From Bacteroidales bacterium UBA5072 (GTDB lineage Bacteria > Bacteroidota > Bacteroidia > Bacteroidales > UBA10428): a DNA stretch of 64,000 nt. Of the stretch, positions 20,001 to 27,930 are shown piece after piece. The notes under the pieces are model-generated. The model did not search any database and was not told the DNA's origin. It worked only from the letters and a program-made list of their open reading frames with translations. Where the stretch lies: assembly GCA_002415855.1 (NCBI GenBank), contig DIAS01000040.1, forward strand, positions 25,418 through 89,417, written 5' to 3'. Each line of letters begins with the position of its first letter. Positions within the stretch are counted from its first letter, which is position 1. The translations under genes were made by a program, and so were the position numbers.

Positions 20001-20409
20001 ACTGGCAGGTATTGTTGTCAGAAACGGGATATTGCTTGTTGAGTTTACCGATAAACTCAGGGAGGAAGGTGTGCGAACCAGAGAAGCCATCATCCAGGCC
20101 GGAAAGATCCGGATCACCCCGATCGTGCTTACAGCAACAGCCACCATACTCGGGTTGATCCCGCTGGCAACCGGATTTAATATCAATTTCAGCACCCTGC
20201 TGACTGATCTGAATCCGCACATTCATTTGGGCGGTGATACCAAGGCCTTTTTCGGTCCGCTTGCCTGGTCGATCATCTTCGGTCTGTCCTTTGCAACTGT
20301 GCTTACACTGGTATTCATTCCTGTTATGTACAGTATATTGCACACAGCAAAGCTCAATATCACCAGAAGCAACCACAGGAGAAAGCTCAGGAGGGCCGGC
20401 AGGAGCTAG
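17002..20409 (+). CDS. RND efflux permease (HAE-1/AcrB type) with an enlarged central membrane region
   Basis: An 1135-residue inner membrane proton antiporter. TM1 lies near the N-terminus, large periplasmic loops follow TM1 and TM7, and TM4 carries the adjacent proton-relay aspartates in LGIVVDDAIVVIEN (about residue 413). The protein is longer than typical AcrB-type pumps (about 1020-1060). The excess includes a hydrophobic stretch around residues 510-570 (ILKTGVIIFLISALFYIPGFL, then LGVFIAISYVLHNLYMW) between the two halves, which could add membrane helices. The substrate is unknown; context gives drugs, bile-like compounds or lipids as candidates. Confidence 0.93.
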   Translation: MIQKYKEFKPTSWAIDNKTSMYMLALILAVFGFISYTSIPKEQIPEIKLTYIMVNTPYPGTSPTDIENFITRPLEKNLKSIEDVKEITSNSVQDYSSIVVEFNTGMDLSEAKQRVKDAVDKTKKDLPTDLKSDPSVMELDFSEIPIMNINLSGDYSLDNLKFYADKMAERIEEVPEITRVELVGALDREIQVDVDMYKMQAAMVTFRDINNAIAYENMTISGGSIDMAGMSRSVRVVGEFSNVDVIKNISLISSSGAIVKLSDIAEIKDTHKKQESFSRLGGKNVVTLNVIKKSGQNLINAADQIKIITDDMKANDLPRDLSVTVSGDQSYYTRNILKELNNTIVIGFLLVTMVLMFFMGLTNAIFVGFSVPLSMALAYIVIRLPFFDFTLNMLVMFSFIFALGIVVDDAIVVIENTHRIFSKTGLDIKNSAKAAAGEVFIPILSGTLTTLAPFFPLAFWPGVVGKFMYYIPVTLIITLFASLIVAYAFNPVFAVTFMKPDEKEGEERDRKAILKTGVIIFLISALFYIPGFLGGKFFLGLANLGVFIAISYVLHNLYMWKFLLRFQQNIIPKMLQLYERVLRWALKGRRPVRLLWELVALFVISIVIFMISKPNVLFFPDSDPASIYVNIKMPVGTEVEVTDSITKLTEEHVFKVLGENNPIVESVISNVALGASSEMFSSGAITSNLGRITINFVEFAKRHGENTSPYMDKIRKEVKDIAGAEITVDKRSMGPPVGKPVNIEISSEDLVELINTTESLKHFIDSVKIAGIEELKSDFETYKPELIVNIDRQRANQEGITTAQIGNELRTAITGTEVSKYREDEEQYPIQLRYNEYLRENIDRLMNLKITFMDMSSGRLKSIPLSSVATVTYQNTYGGIKRNDLKRVITLSSNLLSGYNSNEVNTKLRQVLPKFNKPAGTVISITGEQEDQAENMAFLSKAMLVAIFLVLFILITQFNSLSKPFIIISEIVFSIIGVLLGFSLFKMDFSVIMTGMGIVALAGIVVRNGILLVEFTDKLREEGVRTREAIIQAGKIRITPIVLTATATILGLIPLATGFNINFSTLLTDLNPHIHLGGDTKAFFGPLAWSIIFGLSFATVLTLVFIPVMYSILHTAKLNITRSNHRRKLRRAGRS

Positions 20410-20415
20410 GGAATT

Positions 20416-20520
20416 AAGAACTCTCGCAAAGGCCTCGCAAAGGCTCAGAATCGCAGGAAGGGTAAATAACCTGTCACCTTTGAGTCCTTTTGCTTAGTTG
20501 GGTCTTTGCGAGAAATTCTT
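20416..20520. repeat. Inverted repeat with internal direct repeats (CTCGCAAAGG)
   Basis: CTCGCAAAGG occurs at 20423-20432 and 20434-20443. The left arm AAGAACTCTCGCAAAG (from 20416) is a near-exact inverse of CTTTGCGAGAAATTCTT at 20504-20520, so about 105 bp could fold into one long stem-loop. It lies between the RND permease gene and the EamA gene and resembles a dispersed intergenic repeat more than a terminator. Confidence 0.7.
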
Positions 20521-20561
20521 CCTGTGCATAAACCTCTGATAAATGCAAGAGATCCTTTTAT

Positions 20562-20569
20562 TACTTTTG
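20562..20569 (+). promoter_or_regulatory. -7 promoter box TACTTTTG of the EamA gene
   Basis: TACTTTTG fits TAnnTTTG and lies 13 bp upstream of the ATG at 20583. It sits just outside the inverted repeat, so the repeat could affect this promoter. No clear -33 box. Confidence 0.45.
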
Positions 20570-20582
20570 TCTTTTTATTTCC

Positions 20583-21479
20583 ATGATATCACAACATTAC
20601 GGTGAATTTGCGGCCCTGCTTGTAGCATTCTTCTGGTCCATTACTGCATTGTCCTTTGAAGCTGCCAGCAGAAAAGTGGGTTCATTAGCTGTGAATATAA
20701 TCAGGCTGGTCATCGGTCTGATCTTTCTGACGGCTCTAAATCTTTTTCTCCGTGGATTGGTCTTCCCGTCCGATGCTTCAATGCACAACTGGATCTGGTT
20801 ATCGGTATCTGGTCTGATCGGATTTGTGCTCGGTGATTACTTCCTGTTCAAATCATACACCATCATCGGTTCATGGTTTGCCATGCTCATCATGACCCTG
20901 GCTCCACCCATGGCGGCAGTCTTCGGGTGGATACTGCTGGATGAGCAATTGGGATTCCTCTCGATCACCGGTATCATCGTTACCCTGCTTGGCATAGTGA
21001 TCGCCATGTTCAGGCGTGATAAGGAGAACCGCAAAGTAAAAGTCGGGAAACCTTTGATCGGGTTGCTGTATGCATTCGGCGGAGCTTTGGGACAAGCTCT
21101 GGGCATTGTATTCAGCAAATATGGCATGCAGGATTACAGTCCGTTTGCTGCTACGCAGATCAGAATAATTGTCGGTATTCTTGGGTTTGTCCTTCTTATC
21201 AGCCTGTCGCATAACTGGCAACCCGTTCGTGCTGCATTGTCTGACCGGAAAGCAATGGTCCCCGTAACCATCGGATCGTTTTTTGGACCCTTCCTCGGCG
21301 TTTCCTTCTCCCTCCTGGCCATTCAACATACCACAACCGGTGTAGCCTCCACCATCATGGCGCTGGTTCCTATTTTCATCATTCCGCCCAGCATGTTGCT
21401 GTTCAAACATAAAATCACCATCCGGGAAATTATCGGCACCATGATAAGCCTGGGAGGCGTAGCGCTGTTCTTTCTATAA
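20583..21479 (+). CDS. EamA-family (DMT superfamily) permease
   Basis: A 298-residue inner membrane protein with about ten hydrophobic helices arranged as two EamA repeats (about residues 8-142 and 157-297). Recognisable parts are the first-repeat start LLVAFFWSITALSFEAASRK, the MTLAPPMAAVFGWILLDEQL helix pair, and the second-repeat end STIMALVPIFIIPPSMLLFKHKITIREIIG. Members export amino acids, nucleobases or other small metabolites; the substrate here cannot be told. It is followed after 57 bp by a small membrane protein on the same strand. Confidence 0.9.
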   Translation: MISQHYGEFAALLVAFFWSITALSFEAASRKVGSLAVNIIRLVIGLIFLTALNLFLRGLVFPSDASMHNWIWLSVSGLIGFVLGDYFLFKSYTIIGSWFAMLIMTLAPPMAAVFGWILLDEQLGFLSITGIIVTLLGIVIAMFRRDKENRKVKVGKPLIGLLYAFGGALGQALGIVFSKYGMQDYSPFAATQIRIIVGILGFVLLISLSHNWQPVRAALSDRKAMVPVTIGSFFGPFLGVSFSLLAIQHTTTGVASTIMALVPIFIIPPSMLLFKHKITIREIIGTMISLGGVALFFL

Positions 21480-21536
21480 TTTGCATAAATCAATTGTAAT
21501 ACTTACTTTCGGATTCTCTTTATTATCAACAGGACC

Positions 21537-22010
21537 ATGAAAGACTACATCAGACGGGCAGGAAAATTTATCCTTTATATGGCGGCAATTTTCATCATTG
21601 TACTTGTTGTATTGCCACTCATCACCGATGGGAAGACACCAACGGTGACACTTGATGAGCTGATTCACAACCAGAGGTTTATTCTGTTTTTTACCTTTCT
21701 TTTTGCCTATGCCCTGGTTTATCCGCTGATTGCTTTTGTGAAATTAAAACGGCATCTGAACGGCACTTTCACCGATAACCGTGAGGTAATAGAGAAAGTA
21801 TTTGAAGCCCTGCAATATATCAAGACAGAAGAAAAGGAAGGAAAGATCGTCTACCGAAGAAAATCACAATTTGCGCGTTTCTCGCAATGGTATGAAGACA
21901 GTGTAATCCTTGAAACCAGTGAGAATCCGGTCATCATTTCGGGTATGCGCAAAGCGGTGACCCGAATAGATAAAATGATTGACCATTTCCTGTTCAGGTC
22001 TTCAGAATAA
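21537..22010 (+). CDS. Uncharacterised small membrane protein, two transmembrane segments
   Basis: 157 residues, not recognised as a named family. It has two hydrophobic helices, about residues 11-30 (FILYMAAIFIIVLVVLPLI) and 47-68 (FILFFTFLFAYALVYPLIAF), then a soluble tail of about 90 residues rich in charged groups. The composition and continuous frame support a real gene, and codon choice resembles its neighbours. It is convergent with the superoxide dismutase gene with only 7 bp between the stop codons. Function unknown. Confidence 0.72.
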   Translation: MKDYIRRAGKFILYMAAIFIIVLVVLPLITDGKTPTVTLDELIHNQRFILFFTFLFAYALVYPLIAFVKLKRHLNGTFTDNREVIEKVFEALQYIKTEEKEGKIVYRRKSQFARFSQWYEDSVILETSENPVIISGMRKAVTRIDKMIDHFLFRSSE

Positions 22011-22017
22011 TTCCGGT

Positions 22018-22746
22018 TTATACAGGTTTCGGGGTTTTAAACTGTGTATAACGCTGCGACACAAAATCCCAGTTTGCCACATTCCAGAATGCATCAATAA
22101 ATTCAGCCCGCCTGTTTTGGTATTTCAGGTAGTATGCATGTTCCCAGACATCGATGCAAAGAAGCGGAAAACCTTTCTCAGCGGCTATGTCCATGATCGG
22201 GCTGTCCTGATTGCCTGTTGTGGTCACCTTCAGTTTGTCGCCATCAGCAATCAGCCATGCCCATCCCGAACCAAAAACCGATTTGGCAGCAGCACTGAAT
22301 TTTTCTTTAAAAGCGTCGAGGGATCCAAAATCTTTATTCAGGGCATCAAGTAATTCCTGAGACGGTTGCTTACCGGTTGCAGGTGCCAGCATATTCCAGA
22401 ACCATTTGTGATTCAAAAAGCCTCCCCCGTTGTTCCGGATGGCCGGAGAATACTTCGATACCTCAGACAGTATCTCGACTGCAGTTTTGCCGTTGAGCCC
22501 TGCCTCTTTAACAGCAGCATTGAATTTTTCAGTATAAGCTGCATGATGTTTGGAATAGTGCAGCTCCATTGTCCTGGCATCCATATAAGGCTCCAGGGCA
22601 TTGTATGCATAAGGCAATTCGGGGAGCACAAATTCACCGTTCCACTTTTTCCGGGCTCTTCCAGCCTTGAGCTTAGAAGCTGAACCCATTGCCAGGAATC
22701 CTGCTGATCCGAGAAAAAGTGATTTTATAAAAGTTCTTTTATTCAA
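22018..22746 (-). CDS. Exported Fe/Mn superoxide dismutase
   Basis: A 242-residue Fe/Mn SOD that converts superoxide to oxygen and peroxide. Metal-ligand regions are visible: HYSKHHAAYTEKFN with the first His, FLNHKWFWNML with the second, and DVWEHAYYLKYQNRR with the Asp and His of the signature. Unlike the common cytosolic enzyme it begins MNKRTFIKSLFLGSAGFLAMGSAS, a signal-peptide or Tat-like leader of about 28 residues, which indicates export to the periplasm. The metal preference cannot be settled by eye. The gene has its own upstream -7 box and lies downstream of the M16 protease gene. Confidence 0.94.
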   Translation of the reverse strand: MNKRTFIKSLFLGSAGFLAMGSASKLKAGRARKKWNGEFVLPELPYAYNALEPYMDARTMELHYSKHHAAYTEKFNAAVKEAGLNGKTAVEILSEVSKYSPAIRNNGGGFLNHKWFWNMLAPATGKQPSQELLDALNKDFGSLDAFKEKFSAAAKSVFGSGWAWLIADGDKLKVTTTGNQDSPIMDIAAEKGFPLLCIDVWEHAYYLKYQNRRAEFIDAFWNVANWDFVSQRYTQFKTPKPV

Positions 22747-22789
22747 TTTGAATCAGATTTAATGTTGTTGTATTACAGTAAAGATTTAA

Positions 22790-22797
22790 CAAACTTA
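22790..22797 (-). promoter_or_regulatory. -7 promoter box of the superoxide dismutase gene
   Basis: Read on the minus strand this is TAAGTTTG, a full TAnnTTTG match, 43 bp upstream of the SOD start codon. The -33 region is A/T-rich without a clear TTTG. Confidence 0.45.
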
Positions 22798-22887
22798 CTA
22801 TAAAAAAGTTTAAAATCTATGTCTGTTAATTGTTTATGAGGAATATCTGATCAATACGATGGCCGCAAGGCAGCTGCATTTCAACAA

Positions 22888-22907
22888 CCGTGGGTTTTAA
22901 CCCACGG
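22888..22907. repeat. Short perfect hairpin CCGTGGGT/ACCCACGG
   Basis: An 8-bp perfect stem (CCGTGGGT and ACCCACGG) with a TTTA loop lies 17 bp beyond the stop codon of the M16 protease gene. On the minus strand it is not followed by a T-run, so it is a poor intrinsic terminator. The sequence looks like one of the dispersed palindromic elements seen in Bacteroidales intergenic DNA. Confidence 0.6.
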
Positions 22908-22924
22908 ACCTTTAAAGCCGAAAA

Positions 22925-25741
22925 CTACTTCTCCGGATACAACACCACCCTTACATACTTCTTCAGATCAATCTTCTTTGCAGCTTCCTGAAGTTTTTCC
23001 GATGTCAACGCATTGATCCTGTCGGCATACTGGGTAATCAGCCCAGGATCGTCAAACCTGTATACATTGGTAAGCCTGCTGAGCCAATAGCCGTTCTCCT
23101 TCAGGTTCTTTTCCAGATCACGACGCTGGGCCTCCTTGACCTTCACGAGGTCTTCGGGGGAAACGCCCTCTTGTTGGATTTTCCTGATTTCGCCAATTGC
23201 GGCCTTGGTTATCTCACCGGTATTCTCAGGTGAACAGGGGATCATAATATTCAATACCATATGCGGATAGGGAATTTTAACCAGATCACAGGCAGCACGC
23301 ACAGTATAGGCGCCGCTCATCTCTTCCCTGATCACGTCGATATAACGGATACTCAACAATTGTCCAAGTGATTCGAAGACATGATCTTCCATAGGATCAT
23401 AGGACGTGGCGGTTTCAAAATAAATCCCCAGAAGACTTTTGGGATCATTTCCCTTGTGAACCGATTTGTCGGTTTTTTTGGCTGGGGGCCGGATGCCCAT
23501 ATCCTTCCAGCTTTCCTGCCGTTTTAATGATGGAAGACTGGCCAGATAACTCTCAATCAAAGGTTTTACACTATCCACTTTAAATGATCCTACCAGGATG
23601 AAGGTGAAATCAGATACATCCGCGAAACGATCACGGTAGATCTCATAAAGCCGGCTGATATTTACCTGAGCCAGATCGCTTTCAGACGGGATTATATCAG
23701 CCATGGGATTGTTCTGTGTAACGGCCCGGGTAAACTGATCTTCGAAATAGGTCTCCGGACTGGAGGAGGCATTCTTGTAATAGTCACGCTGCAGTTCCAT
23801 GATCGACTGGAACATAGCGCTGTCTTTCCTGGGGCTTGTAAAATACAAGTAGGTCATTTGCAGCATACTTTCCAGGTCCCTGGGGGTCGCCGAACCGGAG
23901 ACTCCCTCGTAATAATCACTGATATAAGGACTTACAGTAACATTTTTCCCGGCCAATAATTTACCGATATCGGAAGGTGAATAATCGGCAAAGCCGCACT
24001 CATTCACAATATCATCGGCGAAGTAAGCCGACTGGTGATCGGCCAGTCCATATACCGAATATCCGCCCGGACTGAAAGCAGAGAAAAGCACTTCATCGTT
24101 TTTAAAATCGGTAGGCTTTAATACTACCTTGGCACCGTTCGAAAGCTTCATTTCAACCGTGCCCAGTTCCTCATTCTTTTTAGTAAGGAGGATCCTGCCC
24201 TTCTTGGGCTTATCGCTCATCAGCTGGCTGCCGGTGATCTTGTCCTGATATGGCGTTATTTCGCTTCCGGACGCCAATGTAATGATATTCAGAACTTTTT
24301 CATTTTCCGGCAACTGCAGGTCTTCCTTCTGGGGTGCCAATACAAACATAAGCCGGTTATCAGCAGTAATGTTGGTTTTCAGAACTTCATTCACCTCCTC
24401 CAGTGTGATCCCGTCGAGGTATTCCCTGGCGAAATTATATTCAAATTCAATTCCCGGAAGCGGCTCATCAGTAAGGAAGTTACGCAGGTATTCAGCAGCA
24501 AGGCTGGCTGACGTGGTTTTGTCGCGCTCATTGTAAGCATTTTCGATAAAAGAATAGAACTCCTTTTTCTGACGGGTGAGCTCACCTGCAGTGAAACCAA
24601 AACGGATAGCCCGTTCACTCTCTGTAATCAGCGTTTGTATTCCCTTTTCAATGCCCTTCTCAGGCACCATGGCTGCCAGCTGAAAAGCACTTTTCTCAGG
24701 CACCATGGAACCATAAGACACCTGCGCACCCATTACCGGCGGATCAGGCTGTTCCCTGAGTTCATTCAGGCGCTGGGTCAGCATACCGGTAACAAGCTGA
24801 TAGACCAGTGATTTCCTGTAATCTTTCTGTAGAACTTCCTTTTCCGGATCAGTTTTACAGAACAGGGCAATCTGAACCACCGGCATTTCTTTATCAGAGA
24901 AAACAATTACTTTGGTCCCCTGCTGATCAGGGACTGGAAAGGCTTTGCGTGGTCTTTCGTTAGCAGGGTTCTGAAGTGCGCCGAAATGATCCCGGATGGT
25001 TTTCTCTGTTTCATCGGGATCGATGTCACCAACCACGACAAAAGCCATAAGATCAGGCCTGTACCAGTCCGCATAGAACCTCTTTATTGCACTGTGGGGT
25101 GCTCCTTCAATGATTTCCTTCTTTCCGATCGGAAGCCTGCCGGCATATTGTGATCCCTCGAAAAGGGCCGGGTACAGCTTATCCATCAGACGCTGGCTGA
25201 GTCCCTGATTTATGCGCCATTCCTCAACAATAATACCTCTTTCCTTATCAATTTCAACTCCGTCGAATGTAATATTGTGGGCCCAATCCTCCATGATCTG
25301 AAATCCTTGCTGAACAATATGTGCAGAATCCGTAGGGAGGGTAAGCATGTACATGGTTTCATTCAAAGAGGTCATGGCATTGACTTCGGGACCAAACTGC
25401 ACGCCCACGGATTGCATATAATGCACCAGTTCGTTTTTGGCAAAGTTCTTTGTGCCGTTAAACGCCATGTGTTCAACAAAATGAGCCAATCCCAGCTGGT
25501 CTTCATCCTCCAGCACTGAACCTGCCTTCACGACCAGCCGCATTTCAACCCGGTTTTCAGGTTTGCTGTTCTTCCTGATGTAATAGGTAAAACCGTTTTC
25601 CAGCTTCCCGATCCTGATCTTGTCATCGACCGGTATGGGCTGTTCCAATTTATCCTGGGCCAGACCGGCCTGCCAGGATGGAATGGTAAATAACAGTGCA
25701 GCGATGCATTGCCATATCCTCAACATAATGGTTTTCTTCAT
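22925..25741 (-). CDS. M16 family zinc metallopeptidase (two-domain, exported)
   Basis: A 938-residue pitrilysin/insulinase-type protease with an N-terminal signal peptide (cleavage near LAQ, about residue 29). The inverted zinc motif HFVEHMAF (about residue 87) with the downstream Glu in the VEEWR region marks the active half. A second, inactive M16 half occupies about residues 520-938, giving the usual clamshell. In Bacteroidota such proteins are periplasmic and degrade peptides. SOD is the next gene on the same strand; PIG-L lies upstream with 41 bp between. Confidence 0.93.
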   Translation of the reverse strand: MKKTIMLRIWQCIAALLFTIPSWQAGLAQDKLEQPIPVDDKIRIGKLENGFTYYIRKNSKPENRVEMRLVVKAGSVLEDEDQLGLAHFVEHMAFNGTKNFAKNELVHYMQSVGVQFGPEVNAMTSLNETMYMLTLPTDSAHIVQQGFQIMEDWAHNITFDGVEIDKERGIIVEEWRINQGLSQRLMDKLYPALFEGSQYAGRLPIGKKEIIEGAPHSAIKRFYADWYRPDLMAFVVVGDIDPDETEKTIRDHFGALQNPANERPRKAFPVPDQQGTKVIVFSDKEMPVVQIALFCKTDPEKEVLQKDYRKSLVYQLVTGMLTQRLNELREQPDPPVMGAQVSYGSMVPEKSAFQLAAMVPEKGIEKGIQTLITESERAIRFGFTAGELTRQKKEFYSFIENAYNERDKTTSASLAAEYLRNFLTDEPLPGIEFEYNFAREYLDGITLEEVNEVLKTNITADNRLMFVLAPQKEDLQLPENEKVLNIITLASGSEITPYQDKITGSQLMSDKPKKGRILLTKKNEELGTVEMKLSNGAKVVLKPTDFKNDEVLFSAFSPGGYSVYGLADHQSAYFADDIVNECGFADYSPSDIGKLLAGKNVTVSPYISDYYEGVSGSATPRDLESMLQMTYLYFTSPRKDSAMFQSIMELQRDYYKNASSSPETYFEDQFTRAVTQNNPMADIIPSESDLAQVNISRLYEIYRDRFADVSDFTFILVGSFKVDSVKPLIESYLASLPSLKRQESWKDMGIRPPAKKTDKSVHKGNDPKSLLGIYFETATSYDPMEDHVFESLGQLLSIRYIDVIREEMSGAYTVRAACDLVKIPYPHMVLNIMIPCSPENTGEITKAAIGEIRKIQQEGVSPEDLVKVKEAQRRDLEKNLKENGYWLSRLTNVYRFDDPGLITQYADRINALTSEKLQEAAKKIDLKKYVRVVLYPEK

Positions 25742-25782
25742 GACAGTGTTTTATATTATTCAACAATAACGAAGTTAGGGTA

Positions 25783-26673
25783 TTATTCAGGCAGAAACGG
25801 AAAGTAATCATGCAGGTTTTCTTTGGTAAGCCGGGATCCGTATTCGGAGTCCTCGAAAGCCTCGCAATACCGGATCGTGGTACCCCTGTCGGCACCATAA
25901 ATTTCAACAAGCTTTTCTCTGTATGGATCGGCATTCCAGTTGTTCTTCAACATTTTACCAAGCCATGCTCGCCTGTCGGCTTCCGAAGCCGGAACCTGGT
26001 CGAGCACACCCCTGTTAAAAGGAAGCCATTCGTACATTTGTGATGTATGCTGGTGGTACATGTCCATTTTCTTTTCAATCACATCGTCTATGTCTACGCA
26101 TACGTCTGGTTTGAATGCTTCAGGATGTGTAAAACCATCTGCCATATAAAGAAATACAGGATTTTTTGGTAGAAAGGGAACCTCAGGCAACACAGTGGGA
26201 ACAGTGACCATATAGGCTGCATCGTTAACCAGAATTCCGGTATAGCGGTGATCCGGATGGTAGTCGTAGGGTCGTGGGTAGATGACAATATCAGCCTTTT
26301 GTTCCCGTATGAGCTTGATGATCTGAAGCCTGTTCTCATAGGTAGGCATCAGTTGTCCGTCATGATTGTCAAGTGTGATATAACGGATGCCGATCACCTC
26401 ACCTGCCCTGCGGGCTTCTTCCCGGCGTATCTTGGCAAGTTCAGTCGCTTTAATGGATTGATGCCCGGCATCACCATTGGTAACCGAAACCATGAGCACA
26501 TCATGTCCCATTTGTGCCCATTTATAGGCACTGCCCCCCATTTCATCGGGATCATCGGGATGAGCGCCAATAATAATGACATGAAGCTTATTTTCTTTAG
26601 CTGTCTGTGCATAGGAAGGAGCAATATATGCTGCCAGTCCTGCCAGAAATAAAAATCCCCATATTCGTTTCAT
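25783..26673 (-). CDS. PIG-L family deacetylase, exported
   Basis: About 296 residues, with a signal peptide (MKRIWGFLFLAGLAAYIAPSYA) and a LmbE/PIG-L zinc deacetylase domain. Zinc and catalytic residues are in GAHPDDPDEMGG (about residue 35) and in the DYHPDHRYTG segment (about 135). These enzymes remove acetyl groups from N-acetylglucosamine-type sugars; export suggests action on a periplasmic or dietary glycan. I chose the start at 26673, because the upstream in-frame extension to 26808 precedes the signal peptide and looks non-coding. A TATCTTGCA box lies 24 bp upstream on the minus strand. Confidence 0.88.
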   Translation of the reverse strand: MKRIWGFLFLAGLAAYIAPSYAQTAKENKLHVIIIGAHPDDPDEMGGSAYKWAQMGHDVLMVSVTNGDAGHQSIKATELAKIRREEARRAGEVIGIRYITLDNHDGQLMPTYENRLQIIKLIREQKADIVIYPRPYDYHPDHRYTGILVNDAAYMVTVPTVLPEVPFLPKNPVFLYMADGFTHPEAFKPDVCVDIDDVIEKKMDMYHQHTSQMYEWLPFNRGVLDQVPASEADRRAWLGKMLKNNWNADPYREKLVEIYGADRGTTIRYCEAFEDSEYGSRLTKENLHDYFPFLPE

Positions 26674-26696
26674 GATAGATGTTTTACGTTTGAGAA

Positions 26697-26728
26697 TGCA
26701 AGATAGCAATAGTTTACATGGCGGGCAA
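26697..26728 (-). promoter_or_regulatory. Promoter with -7 variant TATCTTGCA (PIG-L gene)
   Basis: On the minus strand TTG (26728-26726) and TATCTTGCA (26705-26697) are separated by 20 bp, a Bacteroidota-like spacing, upstream of the ATG at 26673. The same nonamer occurs before two other genes in the window. Confidence 0.5.
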
Positions 26729-26830
26729 GTCCCTGTATCCGTTTTTCGGGAACGATTCCACAAACTGTCCCATGAAAGGCTGACGCCACAGGTGATATCA
26801 TTTTGCATAAACTTTTTCCCAGATTACATA

Positions 26831-26861
26831 TTGAAATTCCCTGCAATGAATAATATATTTG
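26831..26861 (+). promoter_or_regulatory. Promoter of the RhaT-like gene
   Basis: TTG at 26831-26833 and TATATTTG at 26854-26861, 20 bp apart, match the Bacteroidota promoter pattern. The ATG at 26905 is 43 bp downstream. Confidence 0.5.
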
Positions 26862-26904
26862 ATCATATGAACAGTCCATTAAGTAATAAAATCAAGGCAA
26901 CAAG

Positions 26905-27930
26905 ATGAACTCCGTATTCAGTATCCTGCTCATGGCAATCGGCAGCATTTGTGCCGCCAGTTTTTATGTACCCATTAAGAAGATCAAAGGGTGGTCGTGG
27001 GAGTCCTATTGGCTGGTGCAGGGGGTATTTTCCTGGATCATCGTGCCTGTTTTATTTGCATGGCTTACCGTCCCGGCGGGAACGCTGGGTTTGATCTTCA
27101 GCCAGGCACCGGCTTCGGCCAAACTTTGGGCAGTTTTTTACGGCGCGCTTTGGGGTATAGGCGGACTTACCTTCGGACTCAGCATGCGTTACCTGGGCGT
27201 AGCCCTTGGACAGTCGATAGCCCTGGGTTTGTGCGCGGGCATTGGCACTTTGGTTCCGCCTGTATTCAGCGGGCAGAACCTGTTCGTCGACAGATCGGGA
27301 ATTCTTATGCTGATCGGCGTTTCCGTCAGCATTGCCGGTATTGCCATTATCGGCTATGCAGCAAGTTTGAAAAGCAGAAGCATGTCTGAAGCAGAAAAAA
27401 AATCCGCGGTTAAAGAATTTGCACTGAAGAAAGGGATCCTGATTGCAGTTCTGGCCGGCGTTATGAGTGCGTGCTTCAATTTCGGACTTACCAGTGGAAA
27501 ACCCATACAGGATGCAGCATTACGTTTGGGTACGAATCCGCTTTTCGCCAAAAATCCGGTGATCCTTTTCGTTACGCTGGGAGGCTTTGTCACGAACTTC
27601 ATTTATTGTATCATCCTCAACATAAAGAACAGGACAGGCAAGGATTATTTATCTGTTTCCGGTCAGGTACTGGTTAACAATATTATCTTCTCAGCCCTGG
27701 GCGGCACACTCTGGTACATGCAGTTTTTCTTCATGGGCATGGGTGAGAGCAAACTACCCCCTGCCATGGTAGCCTTTGCCTGGAGCATCCTGATGTCGAT
27801 GAACATCGCCTTCAGCAATATCTGGGGAATCATACTTAAAGAATGGAGAGGTGCAGACCGGAAAACAATTTCGGTTTTGGTTCTGGGCATCCTGGTGCTG
27901 GTCCTATCTACATTTGTAATTAAACTGTGA
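26905..27930 (+). CDS. L-rhamnose/H+ symporter (RhaT)-like transporter
   Basis: A 341-residue integral membrane protein with about ten hydrophobic helices. The segments YVPIKKIKGWSWESYWL near the N-terminus, GALWGIGGLTFGLSMRYLG (about residue 73) and SIALGLCAGIGTLVPPVF match the RhaT family of the drug/metabolite transporter superfamily. RhaT imports rhamnose with a proton. No rhamnose isomerase or kinase genes are nearby, so the sugar is not confirmed by context. The 3' end overlaps the convergent HAD phosphatase gene by 11 bp. Confidence 0.87.
   Translation: MNSVFSILLMAIGSICAASFYVPIKKIKGWSWESYWLVQGVFSWIIVPVLFAWLTVPAGTLGLIFSQAPASAKLWAVFYGALWGIGGLTFGLSMRYLGVALGQSIALGLCAGIGTLVPPVFSGQNLFVDRSGILMLIGVSVSIAGIAIIGYAASLKSRSMSEAEKKSAVKEFALKKGILIAVLAGVMSACFNFGLTSGKPIQDAALRLGTNPLFAKNPVILFVTLGGFVTNFIYCIILNIKNRTGKDYLSVSGQVLVNNIIFSALGGTLWYMQFFFMGMGESKLPPAMVAFAWSILMSMNIAFSNIWGIILKEWRGADRKTISVLVLGILVLVLSTFVIKL

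Noticed and set aside
19695..20376. Two long minus-strand frames (175 and 156 codons) over the RND permease
   Set aside because: The plus-strand frame carries clear RND motifs; the antisense frames have no conserved pattern.
20871..21410. 179-codon minus-strand frame
   Set aside because: Antisense to the EamA permease; strongly polar low-complexity composition typical of the reverse of membrane-helix coding DNA.
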